This document shows positions 23,694-37,361 of a stretch of DNA of 64,000 bases, piece after piece. The notes under the pieces were generated by a model that saw only the letters and a list, made by a program, of their open reading frames with translations, had not been told where the DNA came from and ran no database searches. Position numbers and translations under genes: made by a program. Numbering within the stretch: position 1 is the first letter of the stretch; each line of letters begins with the position of its first letter. Source of the stretch: Russula earlei. Taxonomy: Eukaryota > Basidiomycota > Agaricomycetes > Russulales > Russulaceae. Location: positions 124,001 to 188,000 of the forward strand of contig JAGFNK010000017.1 of assembly GCA_025769875.1 (NCBI GenBank). Reading direction: 5' to 3'.

Positions 23694-25210
23694 ATGTCAA
23701 TGCGACGAGACGTACACGCCATTGAGATCGCCCATCGACCGCCGAGGACGTGGGGTCAGATAATCCATACCATCGTCTTCTCGCTCGTCTTCGACTTTGG
23801 TTGCCTCATGATCCACACTTCCCAGTTGATCTTCCTCCTTCCCCTCCGCCTCCTTCCATTTTCCTTGTCGGATTCCCTCTCTGAAACAGGCATTCGCCTC
23901 AGCAAGGGCGCGTTTGGCACTCTTCTCGGTAAGCCAAAGAATATCTTGGTCTGTCTGGCTCACCCCATCTCTAGTTCTCATGTCTCAATGGTTTGCGCCT
24001 TCCCGCCTAGTCGTCACTCTCGAGCACGACGGCCCTGGTGCCTTTTCTCCCGCCCAGATCGATGAAATTGCCGTACGAGATGAGGACGGGCGAGTCTTGG
24101 GTCTCAATTTACCCCGCAAGTCCATCCTGATCGCGAATCACCAAGTTGGTACCCGCCCAAAGACACTCCCAACAGTGACATCTCCCCTTACCGCTTTTAG
24201 GTCTATGCAGACTGGTGGTACGCTTGGTGTCTCACCTACTTTATGCACACCCACCGCGACGTGTACATCGTCCTGAAGAAAAGTTTGAGATGGATCCCTG
24301 TCATCGGTTGGGTAATTCAGTTCCCCACTCACCTGTTTCTCCGCTAACGCCGCCTCTAGGGAATGCAATTCTTCAACTTTATCTTCCTCGCGCGTTCTTG
24401 GGCCTCAGACCGTCTTTATCTTGCAAAGCAGCTGGCCCTTCTAGGTCGAAGAGCCCAGGAGCATGACACCCCTCTCACTTTCATTCTCTACCCGGAGGGT
24501 ACCCTTGTCAGTCCAGATACTCGCCCAACCAGCAAAAAGTATGCCGACAAACTCGGCATCGTAAGCTCCCTCCATCCCCATCGTCCATCCGTCAACTCAC
24601 CCTTCGCAGTCCGACATGAACTACTCACTCCTTCCACGGTCAACCGGGTTGCACTACAGCCTCCGTGCCTTGTCACCTTGTGTCCCCACGTTGCAATTGC
24701 TTGATATCACCGTCGCGTACCCCGGTATGTTCTCTCCATTTCATTTCAATTAGCCGAGTTCATTTCGCACCTTCAGGCGTCCCACCCATGGGATACGGTC
24801 AATCATATTACACTCTACAATCTATCTTCCTAGATGGCGTACCACCTCCCGCAGTTCACATGCACATCCGCCGATTTGATGTAACTACGGATGTGCCCAT
24901 CGGCAACGTACCTCGTAGCCATTCCGGCACCCCTCTTGATGGCACCCCTCGTAGGAAAGCGCTTGAAGTCGACGTCCCAGAGCACGAACGCCAGGCGTTC
25001 GACCTCTGGTTGCGAGATCGGTGGACGGAAAAGGACCAACTTATGCAACGATTCCATGACACCGGCTCTTTCTCCTCTCGCGACGAGTACCCTGAGATTG
25101 ACGTACCGCTCCAACTGAGACACAAGCGAGAAGTCCTCGATGCATTCGGTTTCTTCATACCGGTCTTGGTGCGATACGCGTGGAACCGACTCCAACGCAT
25201 AGTGCGGTGA
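23694..25210 (+). CDS. Lysophospholipid acyltransferase (CST26/PSI1, LCLAT/AGPAT5 type)
   Basis: PlsC-fold membrane acyltransferase that moves an acyl chain from acyl-CoA to a lysophospholipid. Six exons (23694-23928, 23975-24144, 24201-24311, 24360-24560, 24610-24724, 24777-25210) join to 421 codons with agreeing phases. The N terminus has a hydrophobic segment (CLMIHTSQLIFLLPLRLLPF). Block I reads ILIANHQVYADWWYAW, the NHxxxxDW form of the HX4D motif; block II region is YIVLKKSLRWIPVIGWGMQF; FNFIFLARSW follows; block III is TFILYPEGTLVSPDTR. The DW form and the LKKSL..PVIGWGM block fit the CST26/PSI1 and lysocardiolipin acyltransferase group better than the SLC1 group. The ATG at 23694 is followed at once by another in-frame ATG (MSM). 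Substrate specificity is inferred from family only. Confidence 0.85.
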
Positions 25211-25422
25211 ATCATCACTTACCCATACTATCTTTTCTTGGACGGTTGTTTGCCTTCCGGATGATTGTTCACATTCTATTTGTCATTTCCTCGACGCGTT
25301 TTGCCTCTTTTCTCGATTAATGTTGGTAGATCATTATACTAGAATGATGGTCCTAGCATTACATGAAAGCAAAGCAAATTCTAGTAAGCCGGTTTTGTGG
25401 AGGACGTCTAGGGTGCGTATAT

Positions 25423-25824
25423 CTAAGCGCCTTGTCTTTGAGACTCGATTTTCTTCACAATGAAGAGGCTCGTATCCAAAAATCGTTCAACACAGTTCGC
25501 CAAGCAGCTCTCTTCGCCCCGAGAGAACCGCGTCGAGGGCGTGCCGGTGATACACCTGCGAACAAAGCGTATGAGTTCATCCGAAACGGGGCAAGTTGAG
25601 TTGCGGTGCAGTGCAAGACGGCCGTGAAAAACGCACTTGTCCCAGCACATGCTGGTGAACGTGTGGATGGACTGCTGGAGACGCGCCTGCGCCTGTTCCC
25701 GCTCGAGGAAAGACTGGAGCTCTTTCTGGTTCGTTGTCAGCGAATCGGAAGCTCAACTGAGCTGAGCGGGGACGAGAGCAACGCGCTCTCTCACCTGGGT
25801 CGTGTCGTCAAAGCGGTCGGCCAT
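25423..25824 (-). CDS. TIM8: Mitochondrial intermembrane-space chaperone TIM8
   Basis: Small Tim protein that, with Tim13, escorts hydrophobic inner-membrane precursors across the intermembrane space. Three exons (25824-25795, 25725-25637, 25555-25423) give 83 codons. It starts MADRFDDTTQ, then KELQSFLEREQAQARLQQSI and the twin CX3C motifs CWDKC and CLANC separated by 15 residues, with FLDTSLFIVKKIE at the end. Length and motif spacing match the family. The intron 25556-25636 splits the Lys codon of the first motif (AA/G TGT), which restores CWDKC exactly. It lies tail to tail with the acyltransferase gene. Confidence 0.93.
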
Positions 25825-26152
25825 GGGGGGGCGGTTTGATTTCAAACGTTTGTTTGTTGGTTGGCTGACCAGGGTCGGTCGCTCGGGGGGGCCTCCGGAC
25901 CGGTCGTTGTCTCCGATTGGCGACTGGCGTCACGTGATGAAACTTATATTTTCTTCGCACTGGACGCGCATCGATCGTTACTGCTCTATGTTTTGGCCAC
26001 ACATGAATTCGAATGGGGCATGTCGACTAACGGAGAGTGACACGTAGCGGAGCACACGTACAGGCACCGCACGAGAGTATCCGCGCGATCTTTTTTTTTT
26101 TTTTTTTTTTTTTCATCGAATGGTGCCCCCAAAGTTGAGGCCAGGCCGCCCA
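25825..26152. other. Intergenic gap with T23 tract
   Basis: This stretch holds the TIM8 upstream region and the RIC1 3' end. A run of 23 T (26091-26113) starts about 40 bp beyond the RIC1 stop, reading as poly(A) on the RIC1 strand. No gene is visible. Confidence 0.6.
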
Positions 26153-29100
26153 TCATGACGACGACCGAGCACCGGGTCCTTCTGCTTCTCCCGCTCCCGC
26201 TTGCGCCTCAACCATGAAGGGCTGCGCCAGCGCTTCCCTCAAAACCGCCCCGCTGTCGTCCAACGAATGCAAGAAGCGAAGCAGTTCGCGACACAACTGC
26301 CAATCCTTCGCCGACACCGCACCCCGCAGCAGCCGGAAGGCGTCGTCGTGACCCCTGTCGAGCTGCTCGAGGCTGTGTAAAACGAGGAGGTATGACCCTG
26401 CGGTTCGCAATCGCTGCGAGCTCAAACACGTCTGCGAAAAGAAAGAAAAAAAAATTTTGAGAGAGAGAGAGAGAGATCAAAAATCAAAAACGACGTTATT
26501 TTTCAAATGTCACAACACGACCTACTTCGAATAGCGTCTTTGGGTCGCCCACGATGTCGAACAGACGTCGCCAGCGCGTCATCTCCGTCTTGCGCGCGCA
26601 TCCCACGACCACGTCCAGGGCGACGTCGAAATGGTCTAAAAACTCGATGACGGACGGGAGGATGCTTCCGTGTTCGCCGTTCGCTGTGACGTCCTCCCCG
26701 GTCGCGTCCGACTCGACGACGGTGTGAAGGAGGATCTCGAGAGCGTGCGCGAAGAAGACCAGGTGCTGGTAGTGCGACGCAAGGGAAACCGCCTCTTGTA
26801 CTTGGCCGGCTGCCAGGTGAAAGCGTAATATGTGGTGTAGAAATAGATGTGACTGTAATGCTCGGTCAAAGGACGTTCCCAAGGGACCACGCGGCTAGTC
26901 ATTGCCTTACACTTGTTGCATGACGAAACGTTACAAATGGCAGAGTGGCCACCACGCTACTTTCGTGTTCCGCCCCGATGATTATGCCCTTGTCCATGAG
27001 AACGGCTGCATCGGGTCAGATAGTCCCAACATTAGAGGTGTGCTCGGTCTTAACTTACATAGTGGATAGAAATCCAACGGAACATTTACACTTTCCCTGA
27101 CGTGACCACTCTGCGATTCGGAGGCCGACTCTGACGGAGCTTCTATCGTCAGCGCGTTGAGCCAAACTCTCATGCCCTGCCCGTCGTAACCCCATAACGA
27201 GTTTTCCAAGGCCCCGATACCGCGTAAATGTATCCAGCAGAACTCTATCCGGTCAGCCAGGATCTGCATGTCATACCGCACTTCTTGGTCGCCAGACTGT
27301 AATGTCAACTCTGGTCAGAAGATGGGTGAGTCAAATACTAAGACGCGCAAACCTTTCTGGGCTTTAGCAATGCTAACTTTCCCCCGACCATCATCAGGAC
27401 AGTGGCAATGGCGAGGTCGTCTGCCGGATCGCCGAATTCTACAAAGGACAGAAAAAACAGCATCAGAATATCATTGTACATGTTATCCACAGGAACCAAC
27501 GTTTGTGAGCGGCAGGAATCATCCAGCTCAAGGCTAGCACGGCATTAGGGTTGGCAATGACACCGTCGAAGGAGATGCTTCCGGCGAGATGTAACTTGAT
27601 CGTGTCTGCAGTCGGCACGATCAAGTAGTGAAGCAGGGTGTTGTCCGAGATATACACCAATAAAGAATTGTCCACGAGGGAGAGAATAACCGTAGGTGAG
27701 CTCAACTGTTCGCGATGTAGCACGTTCTGGTTACTGAGCTCCAGGTCTCGAGAATACAACCGTAACTAAAAGTAATATGAGGATACCCACCAGCGAGGTA
27801 ATAACTTTCACGCTTACCTGCCAGGACCGACCAACTTCCACCGCGACAATCAAGACATGGTGAAACCACAGAAAGCCACCTCTGACGGTGAAGGCTGACT
27901 CCTGCAACTCATCGCCAAATAGCTTCCAACGTCCGGACGTCGAACTATAATGCGTTAGTCCTCGTCGACCCGCAATTGCGATCAGCCTCCCATCAGCACT
28001 AATAGCAGAGTAGCGTATTGGCCAATTCGTGGCCAGATATTTTTGCGGTATCTAAGCACCCGCAGTTGAGCAGTGGTCACTGCCATGCCTGATCAGGGAC
28101 TAGCCTTTATGTGCTGCCAAACATCAGATTCCGGATTGATCACGCTCATATCGGGTTGATCAGCGCCCCTGTAAACTAGGACTCGATCGTCCATTTGTAG
28201 AAAAGCGTACTGTGCATTGTCCTGGAAATCTTCCTCAGATACCACACGACGCAGCATGGAGAACCCAACCCACAGGAATGTGTTGCCCCGTGATAGCGCT
28301 TTTTGCAAAAGGGATCGTGTAAAGTTGCCCGTCAGATACTGGAGCAATATTTAGTCACGCATACGACGAAGCGATTGGCAATGACTCACTGTGCTCGTGG
28401 GAGTGAGAAAGGACAAAAAGCTCGAAGTTACCCGGAGCCCAAAACTGTGGAGGATCTGAGAAAGGGGACTTCAATATCAACTGAGTAGCCCACAAGATCC
28501 CGGATGCCGTTCATGAACATGTCCTTGAACCTGACAATCTAAGTTCAGTAACTCCCCGGACACTCTAGATGTTTGTTTTGCGTACTTGCTCTCATCTGTC
28601 CGATTCTCCAATCCAAAACTCCATGCCAGACATCGTCCAGCGACGCTCCAAACCGCCCATCCCTTTTCCCAACCAACAGCGAGAACGTATCCGTCCGAAC
28701 TCCATTCCATGGCACATACTGGCCCTCTGTCTTTGATGTGGTAGGATTGTGGGGTTTCCAACACTTGAGGCTTTGACGCTACGCCGCGCTGCGAAGGAAA
28801 GTTTGTGTACTCGACATTACCACTAAGGGAACGAGTGTCATCACGTAGATAACGTTAGACGGGAATATTTTAACACACCATTGGGTACCAACCGCGATGA
28901 GAGAAAACTTCATATTGACAACAACCTTGACAGCTCGACGAGGCTGATCATAATCGTCTGTGCACACACCCTCGTCGGGATGAACTTGCTTTCCGCTTCT
29001 GTACCCATTTGGGGACCTTCACGTCATGTATGCATGAACCCCGCCATTGAGAGCCGGATCGAGAATTGGCAGTGTCGTCAGATTTTCTTGTTTTCCAGGC

Positions 29101-30176
29101 TCCATCCGCCAAGGTCTGGAGTAGAAAATGAGTATCGACTTGGCCACCAAGTCTGTTCCAGCGCAAGAAACGTACGCTTCCATCTGTTTGAGCTCCTTCC
29201 CGATGCGAGGCTACTGTGTCGGACTCGTCACTCTCAACTAGCTGCGCGAGGTATGCGCGACCGTCCGAGGTAATCCAAGATTCGACATTCGTACCGGGGA
29301 TCGATGAGATCTTCAAAACCACGACTGAATTTTTGCGCGTTAGAATATGAAAAGTCGCCGACTCATCATCTGTGCACACTGACCATTCGGCTCAATGAGC
29401 CACGGGAAGCTTTGTTCAGCGAGTATCCAACTATCGTAATGGTCCTTGTCGTCATCGCCGTCAAGTGGGTTTGGCTCATCAGTCATAGGCCAGGGTATGC
29501 GCTGGACGGATGGTGGGCTCCTCGTAGAAAAGAAGATGCAACGTTTTCGTGGTGATGCACTATTGTGAACGAGGGAAGTTTGGGGTTATTTTACAGAAGA
29601 AAATACTCACCTGAGGAGGTTCCCTTCGATCCGAATCACACCCTCAAAACGTATTACGAGTGCCTGTAACGGCAGAGCTTCTCCTGGTCCAGAAAGAAAT
29701 GTGCGCAAAGAACCAGATCCCAGCCGGGGAGTACCATAAGGTACTTCATTCGGCTTCTGATGCAGGGAGGCGAGGACCAGATAGGATGTTGTGGTCTGAG
29801 GCCAGGCTCTTTGACTGCGGCTCGCAACACGTTGCAAAAGGAACGACGCACCAGAATGACGATTCGCGTTCCATCGGTAGACCAGTGAGCCGATTGGTTT
29901 TCTCCGTGCTCTTTCACGCTCGTCGATGTCCTTGAAAGATATGCAAGGATGGTCAACGGCTAGATAATGAGCGTCGGGACGTGCACTCAGTTTGACGATT
30001 CCAACGAGGCGAAGGTCACACACCCTGACGCGCCATATGGCGATACCATCCGTTGTCAGCGTACAAAATAGTGACTTGTGAGGGCTTGGAGGTATCCCAA
30101 GCACTGACGCCGGGGTGGCATTGGGCAGCGAAGGGACCGTACAGAATTGGCGGGCAACTGAAGTAGGGAAATACAT
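26153..30176 (-). CDS. RIC1: RIC1, subunit of the Rab6/Ypt6 guanine nucleotide exchange factor
   Basis: RIC1 acts with RGP1 at the Golgi to activate Ypt6/Rab6. Sixteen exons, about 1,054 aa: 30176-30024, 29959-29852, 29795-29611, 29559-29384, 29324-28879, 28822-28586, 28530-28390, 28338-28274, 28221-28105, 28051-27818, 27765-27501, 27438-27353, 27308-27059, 27005-26911, 26852-26526, 26431-26153. The N-terminal WD-like part has MYFPTS, ENQSAHWSTDGTRIVIL, GPVCAMEWSSDGYVLAVGWE and DGQLYTIPFAKSAITGQHIP. The RIC1 domain has SHLFLHHILRFHLAAGQVQE, ARKTEMTRWRRLFD and GSYLLVLHSLEQLD. Intron 28052-28104 uses a GC donor. Two single-base frame breaks occur: near 29015 (HDVK to SPNGYR) and at 28430, an extra base before the conserved NFELFVL. 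Splice sites and frames are otherwise intact, so base errors are likelier than decay. Confidence 0.9.
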
Positions 30177-31038
30177 AAATTACTGTCGTTGGTGGTGACC
30201 GAAGGGACACAGTTGGGAGGTTGGATAATCAAACGAGAAAAGGAATGAAATATCGCGGGGTAGATACTGTATGCTCGCTTGACCGTTTGCAAACAAACGA
30301 TGCCCGTTAGCGCCGGTGGGAGCAATAAGCCATAGAAAAAGATAATCATGGCTCGGAGCGGGCGATGCTCACCGACAGTAGCATCAGCGAAAACGATGAG
30401 GAGACTTATGTCGTCTATCCGCTTTATTTTGAAGCCCCCTGTTGCTTTCTCTCATTCAGAAAAAGCAAGTTGGATGTCGCACGTCTTTCATGCTACATAG
30501 ATGTTGCAACACTTCCATCCCGATCGCCCTACTTCTCGCTCCGATCCCTGATGATATGATATTAGTTCACGATCGAGTACTCTTCTTCTTGCGTATTGTA
30601 TGGCCCCTATGTATGTATTCCTACAGCCACAGTACCATCAAACCCAATGCTCGATACATAGACACCTCAGCGTTCGTAACACGTACACGAAGAAGCACTG
30701 AGGTAAGTTGTCCCTACAACTGTACTTCACGCTTACGATCCGCAAATCGACTTGCTAAGTCTCTAGCAATTAGCATCCGATGGCACAACACACGCCATCC
30801 ACCAATTTACGTGAACTTACCAGTAACCAGTGATGACATTTCCATGAGAACTTCAGGATCAATGTTGCAACTAACAACCGAGCTGAGGATACTAATACAA
30901 CACAACGAGACAAGATACCTAATTACGTGCAAAGTGGGATATGTACCAGAGAGATGCAGCGAGTAAACCACTCAGGACTATTAATTTTTCGTGAGTGAGA
31001 AGGGGCCCAATCGTCATTAAAAATCCAACGCAATACAC
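30177..31038. other. Intergenic
   Basis: About 860 bp, AT-richer than the neighbours, lies between RIC1 (start) and the UPS1-type gene (stop), both on the minus strand. It should contain the RIC1 promoter. Open frames here show no conserved sequence. Confidence 0.5.
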
Positions 31039-31833
31039 CTAGCCCTGGTGGGGGTGATCGTCCGTTTCAGGGTATTTTTCAGATCCGTGATGGACAAAGG
31101 GCCGTCGCGTAGTAGTGAAACGACTGGCGCTCGTGAGACTGAGGTACGACGTGCCTACTGGCATGGGCTGACGGCGAGCCTGACGTATGAGGTCGAGGAT
31201 GAGAGTAACACCTTCACGCGACTGCAGGAAAAGGCTGAGAGAGGAGTATTGACCAGCGGAAAAGTTATACCCTCTGCACATTCTTTCTGAAGCGAGCAAG
31301 GCCATAATTCTCGATCTGTTTCGTGAGACCCCAACCGAACCTCGAAACAATTCGGGCCTCCGTTGTCTGCAGGGTTTTCCTTCGGGGACGAGGCATTAAG
31401 ACTAGAAAAGGTAGAGAAGAAATGGTCCACACACCCCTCCTCGACTTGATTGAAGGTCTGGGTCTCGCGTATCTGCAAGGCCTTGACGTGGTCGAGGTTC
31501 CGGGTGAGACAGCGTACGACCTTCCCATGCGGGTCCACCTCACTCTCTTCGAGGATCCAACTTTCGGAGCGAGATATGATACCTCTTGGCGCCCATCTTG
31601 GCAACGTCGACGTCTTGAGAATGATGCGTGTGGTCAAGAGAGAGCCAGAGGGAGTGAACTGGCGCGAAATCACGTCGCACGAGATGACGTGTGAGGCATA
31701 GGGGTTTGGATAGCGTAGAAAGAACGCAAGAGAAACGATTGGCCAGGGGTCGCTGTAGAGCGTCAGGCTTATAGCAGCAAGTAAAGGGAGATCACACGTA
31801 CTCGTACAAGAAGGATTGTGAGAAAAACCTCAT
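31039..31833 (-). CDS. UPS1: PRELI/MSF1 domain lipid-transfer protein, UPS1 type
   Basis: Intermembrane-space lipid carrier; Ups1 with Mdm35 shuttles phosphatidic acid for cardiolipin synthesis. Four exons (31833-31802, 31752-31435, 31379-31271, 31221-31039) give 213 codons with agreeing phases. It starts MRFFSQSFLYDDPWPIV, then FFLRYPNPYASHVISCDVIS, TTRIILKTSTLPRWAPRGI, ESWILEESEVDPHGKVV, RNLDHVKALQIRET and FGWGLTKQIENYGLARF. The LPRWAP segment and the ESEVDP region fit PRELID1/UPS1 better than SLMO/UPS2. The first intron interrupts the Asp codon after FLY at the same place and phase as in the second PRELI gene at 59535-60197. The last exon adds about 30 polar residues past the domain. Confidence 0.85.
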
Positions 31834-32147
31834 TGAAAGGTATGAAGAAGAGCGGGCCTCGTACCGCTGGTGAGTCCAGTGCTGTCACCGGTCCGGCGTT
31901 TCGAAGTGCCAGATTTGGATATGGTTGCTCAATTTGGAGAAGTGGTCTGTGGCTGTGTGCCTCTGTAATGGAATCTACTCGCTGTACTTTCCTTTGCTTG
32001 TGACAGGCTCATCGGTATGCAGGCTTCCTAGCACTTGCCGTGTTGCACAGTACTAGTATAACGCGCACCACCTGCCCTTCCGACAGCCCAGGGCCACGCA
32101 TCGCCTGCGGTCGCAGCCGCCGAGTAGCGCTGTCATCCGGCTTATGA

Positions 32148-33402
<1,255 letters not shown>

Positions 33403-33834
33403 CTACCGAATACACCAGCGTCAGCACTAGCATCAGCACCGGCACCTTCACTAGAACCAGCACCAGCACCGCCGCCTACACCGCCGCATCACCAGCATCA
33501 CCAGCTGCTGCCGCCATCTCAGCCTCGTCCCTTGGTGCCTCAGCTCCGTCCACCATATCGCCAGCCGCCACCCCAGCCGCTTTAGCACCAGCCGTGCCTC
33601 CCACTGTCCCAGTCAGGATCGTCATCTCAATGCCTCCGGCGCCCCCTACGCTTATTCCTACGACGTGCTTGCCGCCCGCGCCCCTGCTTCCCGACCACGC
33701 CGCCATCTCGTGTCCACCGACCGCCATCTCGCTGCCGCACTAGCAGCCACTGCCCAGGTGAGATTTGCTTCCCTCTGAGGTACCGCCGTCCTTCACGTTA
33801 ATGCACTCTCCCTTCTGGCCTCTGGTCCACGTAC

Positions 33835-36389
33835 ATGTCTCCGTCAATCGAAGAAAACCTGACACGCAGTCAGAATGGCACCATAGAACAGAGCCCGCAA
33901 TCGAATCACCATGCCTCTCCTGATTCGTCACCTTCCTCGGAAGTCCGCGGCAAGCGAGTTCCCGCAAGACGTTCAATTGTCGACAAGGATGCACAAGACC
34001 TGGTCATCTCATCTCTCCGAACACAGGTTCAGGATCTTGTCTCACAAGTAATAGAACGCAATAACAAACTCGTCAAGTCGTATGACCGAGTATCACATTT
34101 GGAGGATGACCTTCACGTTACTTCGTCCTCGCTCCGTTCCTCCTCCATCAAAATATCTCGAGCTCGAACGTTCCCAACATCTGTCGGCGTTGAACACCGG
34201 TCTCTTGGTTGAAAAGTCTCACGTCACTTCCGAACTTACCCGGCTAATGGAGAAAGCTGCGGAGGAAGCTGCCAGGCACGGACAAGTGGAGACCGCTCGA
34301 GCCGCCATCGACAAGGACCTGGACGACATCAGCGCCGCGTTATTCGACCAAACCAATACTATGGTTGTGGAGGCGCGTTTAGGGATGCACAGAGCGACCG
34401 CAAGGCTGACGAGGCAGAACGCGCTTTGCGAGAAGCAGAGGATGCGCTGAGGCTTATGCAGCAGGATTGCAGGCCCTTCAAGGAGAGAAAGAATCCGCTG
34501 AGCATAGAATGGAGAGCATGAGCACTGCTATGGGAAAGGGAAAGTGGATCGAGCGGGCCTTGTCTTTGCCAGCCAATGCTTGCAGTCTTCTCACATCTCA
34601 TATGTCTTACCAGGAATTTCTTTCTCTGATATCCCATCTCCGCGCATTACGGCCTACGTACCCTCAACCTCCAACTATAACCTCTTTGTTGGGGTTACCG
34701 TTTATAGCCAGGTTACACGTGGAGGACACGTACGCATTCGTTCACCTGGCTATCGTGCAATTCATTGATGTATCCGCAGGGACCCAACAGCCCGCCTCGA
34801 CACGGCCGCATCCCTCAAATGGCTCTCAACTCAAGGCACTCAATCATGGCCGCTATACAAAGTGGGCAATTAGCGATTGAACCAATCGCGATGCAGACCA
34901 TCTTAGCATCCGCTACGTCTCTTCAACCTCCTCTCGCCGTCAATGTCCTTCATGGATCAAATAATGCCAATCTGTTATCCTGCGGATTATGTGGACATGG
35001 TATTGTACCCCACAGTGAACCCAGCCCATCCCGAACTGGGTACCTCTCAAGGGCGAACAACACACAGTTCAACTAGTGGTCATCGTCGATCTTCAAAAAA
35101 CCCTCGTCTACACCGACCCATTCGGAACCGCCCTCACCTCCGCCGTATCACGATACATCATCTCTCCCGGCGAGAACCCTGAGGTCGCTCTTTCGACGAC
35201 AGCGCCGCGCATTGAGCAAAATGTTGAAACTGGTTGAAACAGTCAAAGAAAGTTTCGTATGAACACAAAGGGCCAAGACAATGACGCCGTCTGGAGTGAG
35301 CAGGAGCTGCATAGGGGCCCCTTGAAAGGCGTGGTGCCAAGCCGGCCGACTTGTTGATGATCGTCGTCATCCGAACTTCTAAATGACTACGAGTACCTCC
35401 TATAATTCATCCGGCCCCTGACACTATTGGCCCATGGTGGTGTAGCAAGTCCAGGGACGCGCGGGTGAGATCGTGATGCTGACTGGTCTCCAAGTGGAAA
35501 GAGGAGAGAGGGGAGGAGCCGGAACCGGCTCAACTCTATGATTCCGGTTATCAGATCCCTCTCCTGCGTTTCCTTCTGGACTCTCACTTTGCACTTCTGG
35601 ATGGTGTCTGGCTAGGTTGCGTGCCGCCTGTTCGCTTTGGTCTTTCCTTCGGACCAACATCCTTGAAAAGATCTGGGAGGAAGAGTTGCGGGCTCCACTT
35701 CCACCCCCACGCCGAGAGGTTGAGAACGCGATGGTAGAAAGGCCTCCCATTCCTCCCCGGAGAAAAGCAAAGAACTCTGGTTTCTGTTGTCCCACCTTCT
35801 ACCACCGACGAATATGATATCGCAAGCCATGACGAGGCTCTGAGCCCTCGTGATCAGGAGCTGGCACGCCTTGTCAACGTCACTACACCCAGCCATCGAA
35901 ACGCTTGGAAGAGGGCAGACAATCATGGAAGGTCTTTGGTTCTGACACTGCGAGAGAGGGTTCTCCGAAATCACTTGATAATGAAACCGACGCTATCACT
36001 GTATCTCACGGGATTGAACCTAATTGTAAACACGGTACGTTTTCTTTGGTCGGTATAAAACTACCATTGACGGGCGTGGTCAATATAGCCCTGTTCAACT
36101 CCGGTGTCTCAGCATCCTCACCCATTTCCATTGCTTCACGAGATCATACCGAAGATGGCCCGTCGGCGAATCGGGTGTCAAGCCAGAACCGACCTTGACG
36201 TCGACTAGCTACCGTAAGGCGTCATACGTAGCACGGGACCGGAGCCGTTCTTTAGATCCTGGGGCGCTAGATTTTGAGACGGGCGATGACGAGAGCTTCA
36301 ATATCGATGAGGGTGACTCAGGCTCACTCAGTCGAGGTCGCCGTCGGTGCGTTGAAAATTCTGCAGGCCCGCAGCGAACTGCCTGCTGA
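33835..36389 (+). pseudogene. Degenerate SEC2/Rabin8-like Rab exchange factor
   Basis: Sec2-type proteins activate Sec4/Rab8 through a long coiled coil. The ATG at 33835 opens 120 residues ending in LRTQVQDLVSQVIERNNKLV and RVSHLEDDLHVTSSSLRSSS. The frame then changes (about 34155) to LELERSQHLSALNTGLLVEK, SELTRLMEKAAEEAARHGQ and DLDDISAALFDQTNTMVVEA, the core Sec2 exchange helix. Further one-base breaks lie near 34378 (into SDRKADEAERALREAEDALR), 34463 (into LQALQGEKESAEHRMESMST) and 34825 (into MAAIQSGQLAIEPIA). Downstream pieces match the usual C-terminal part (SHMSYQEFLSLISHLRALRP, LSCGLCGHGI, RAACSLWSFLRTNILEKIWE). At least four frame breaks in about 1 kb argue for a dead or dying gene, though sequence error cannot be excluded. 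The 3' limit is a guess. Confidence 0.65.
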
Positions 36390-36765
36390 GGGTGTGTGGA
36401 GGAGCCTGGCGACTTGAGCTCCCCGAGAGTAGTGGTGATTCTCAACCGCTTATAGCACACAATATTTTATTCACCTTATCCGCCAATCGCGATTACCCCA
36501 AGCTGTAACTTGTGCGTCCACACATTGCTTCCACGCGTGTAGCCCGTCTTGTGTATACACACGCGGTACTCTACTTTTTTATTGGTGCCACGAATTTAAT
36601 CGTAATCGTAAAGACTGCGAAACTACGTATGTCTGTGACGACTGAAATGACCGACGAATCACAAGTGTTATATCGGTTCTGGCTACGGCCATTCTCAATC
36701 GATAGTCGTGGCATTTGGGGGAATAGGCTGGCCCTGTGCCTGGGCTGCCGCCTCCTAGTCGACTC

Positions 36766-36898
36766 TCATGAGAGATCATAGATGATCGGCTCCACTTTGT
36801 ACTCGTCCTTGTCCTTGAGCTCCAGTAGCTCCTTCTCGCTCGCGGACGCGGAGGATGAGGGGGGCAGCGCAAGCCATGGCTTGGCAGTAACGGCGGTA
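36766..36898 (-). other. Possible short coding remnant
   Basis: A minus-strand frame reads LPPSSSASASEKELLELKDK then DEYKVEPIIYDLS and a stop at 36766. Its composition looks protein-like, unlike the surrounding DNA, but I do not recognise a family and no start or splice site is convincing. Confidence 0.25.
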
Positions 36899-36915
36899 CT
36901 CAAGTAACTCAATGA

Positions 36916-37125
36916 CTGGCAAGTGGCAACAAGTGTTCGAGCGTAGATCTAGTGCTGTCAGCTGTCACGGCTCGGTTCGGGTTTGGCCAGATTGGGGGAG
37001 CCGGACCGAGCCAAGCCGTGGCTTGCGGCTTGAGCCGCTTCGAGCAGCCCCATTCGGGCCATGTCTACTTTTGGACCTACTTTCCATTTTTAGAACACTC
37101 AAACACTCTTGTTGCCACTTGCCAG
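36916..37125. mobile_element. Short element with about 25-bp terminal inverted repeats
   Basis: The left end (CTGGCAAGTGGCAACAAG at 36916-36933, continuing TGTTCGAG) is the near-perfect inverse of the right end (37098-37125, reading CTTGTTGCCACTTGCCAG at its close). The interior of about 150 bp is GC-rich and itself partly self-complementary (CTCGGTTCGG against CCGGACCGAG). Size and shape fit a non-autonomous MITE-like element. I see no obvious target-site duplication and no transposase in the window. Confidence 0.55.
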
Positions 37126-37361
37126 CCTCAAATTTATATTGCCAACTGCAACCATAGTGTTGATGTTTTGGGCCATTACATTGAAATTAGCCAACCAAGC
37201 ACTGCTTGATTTGCTAATCTCAATGCAGGGTCCATGTTTCTGTCAGGATGATGCAAGAAGATGCTTGCTGCCTTGTAAACCCCATAGCACCAATTTCAGT
37301 GTTATTTGCAGCATCAAGGTATGCCATTCCTGCAATTAAGATCAGATTAATATTTCTAATA

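Noticed and set aside
26091..26113. T23 tract as a sign of a retrocopied RIC1
   Set aside because: RIC1 here has 15 introns, so it is not a retrocopy; the tract is a simple repeat in the 3' flank.
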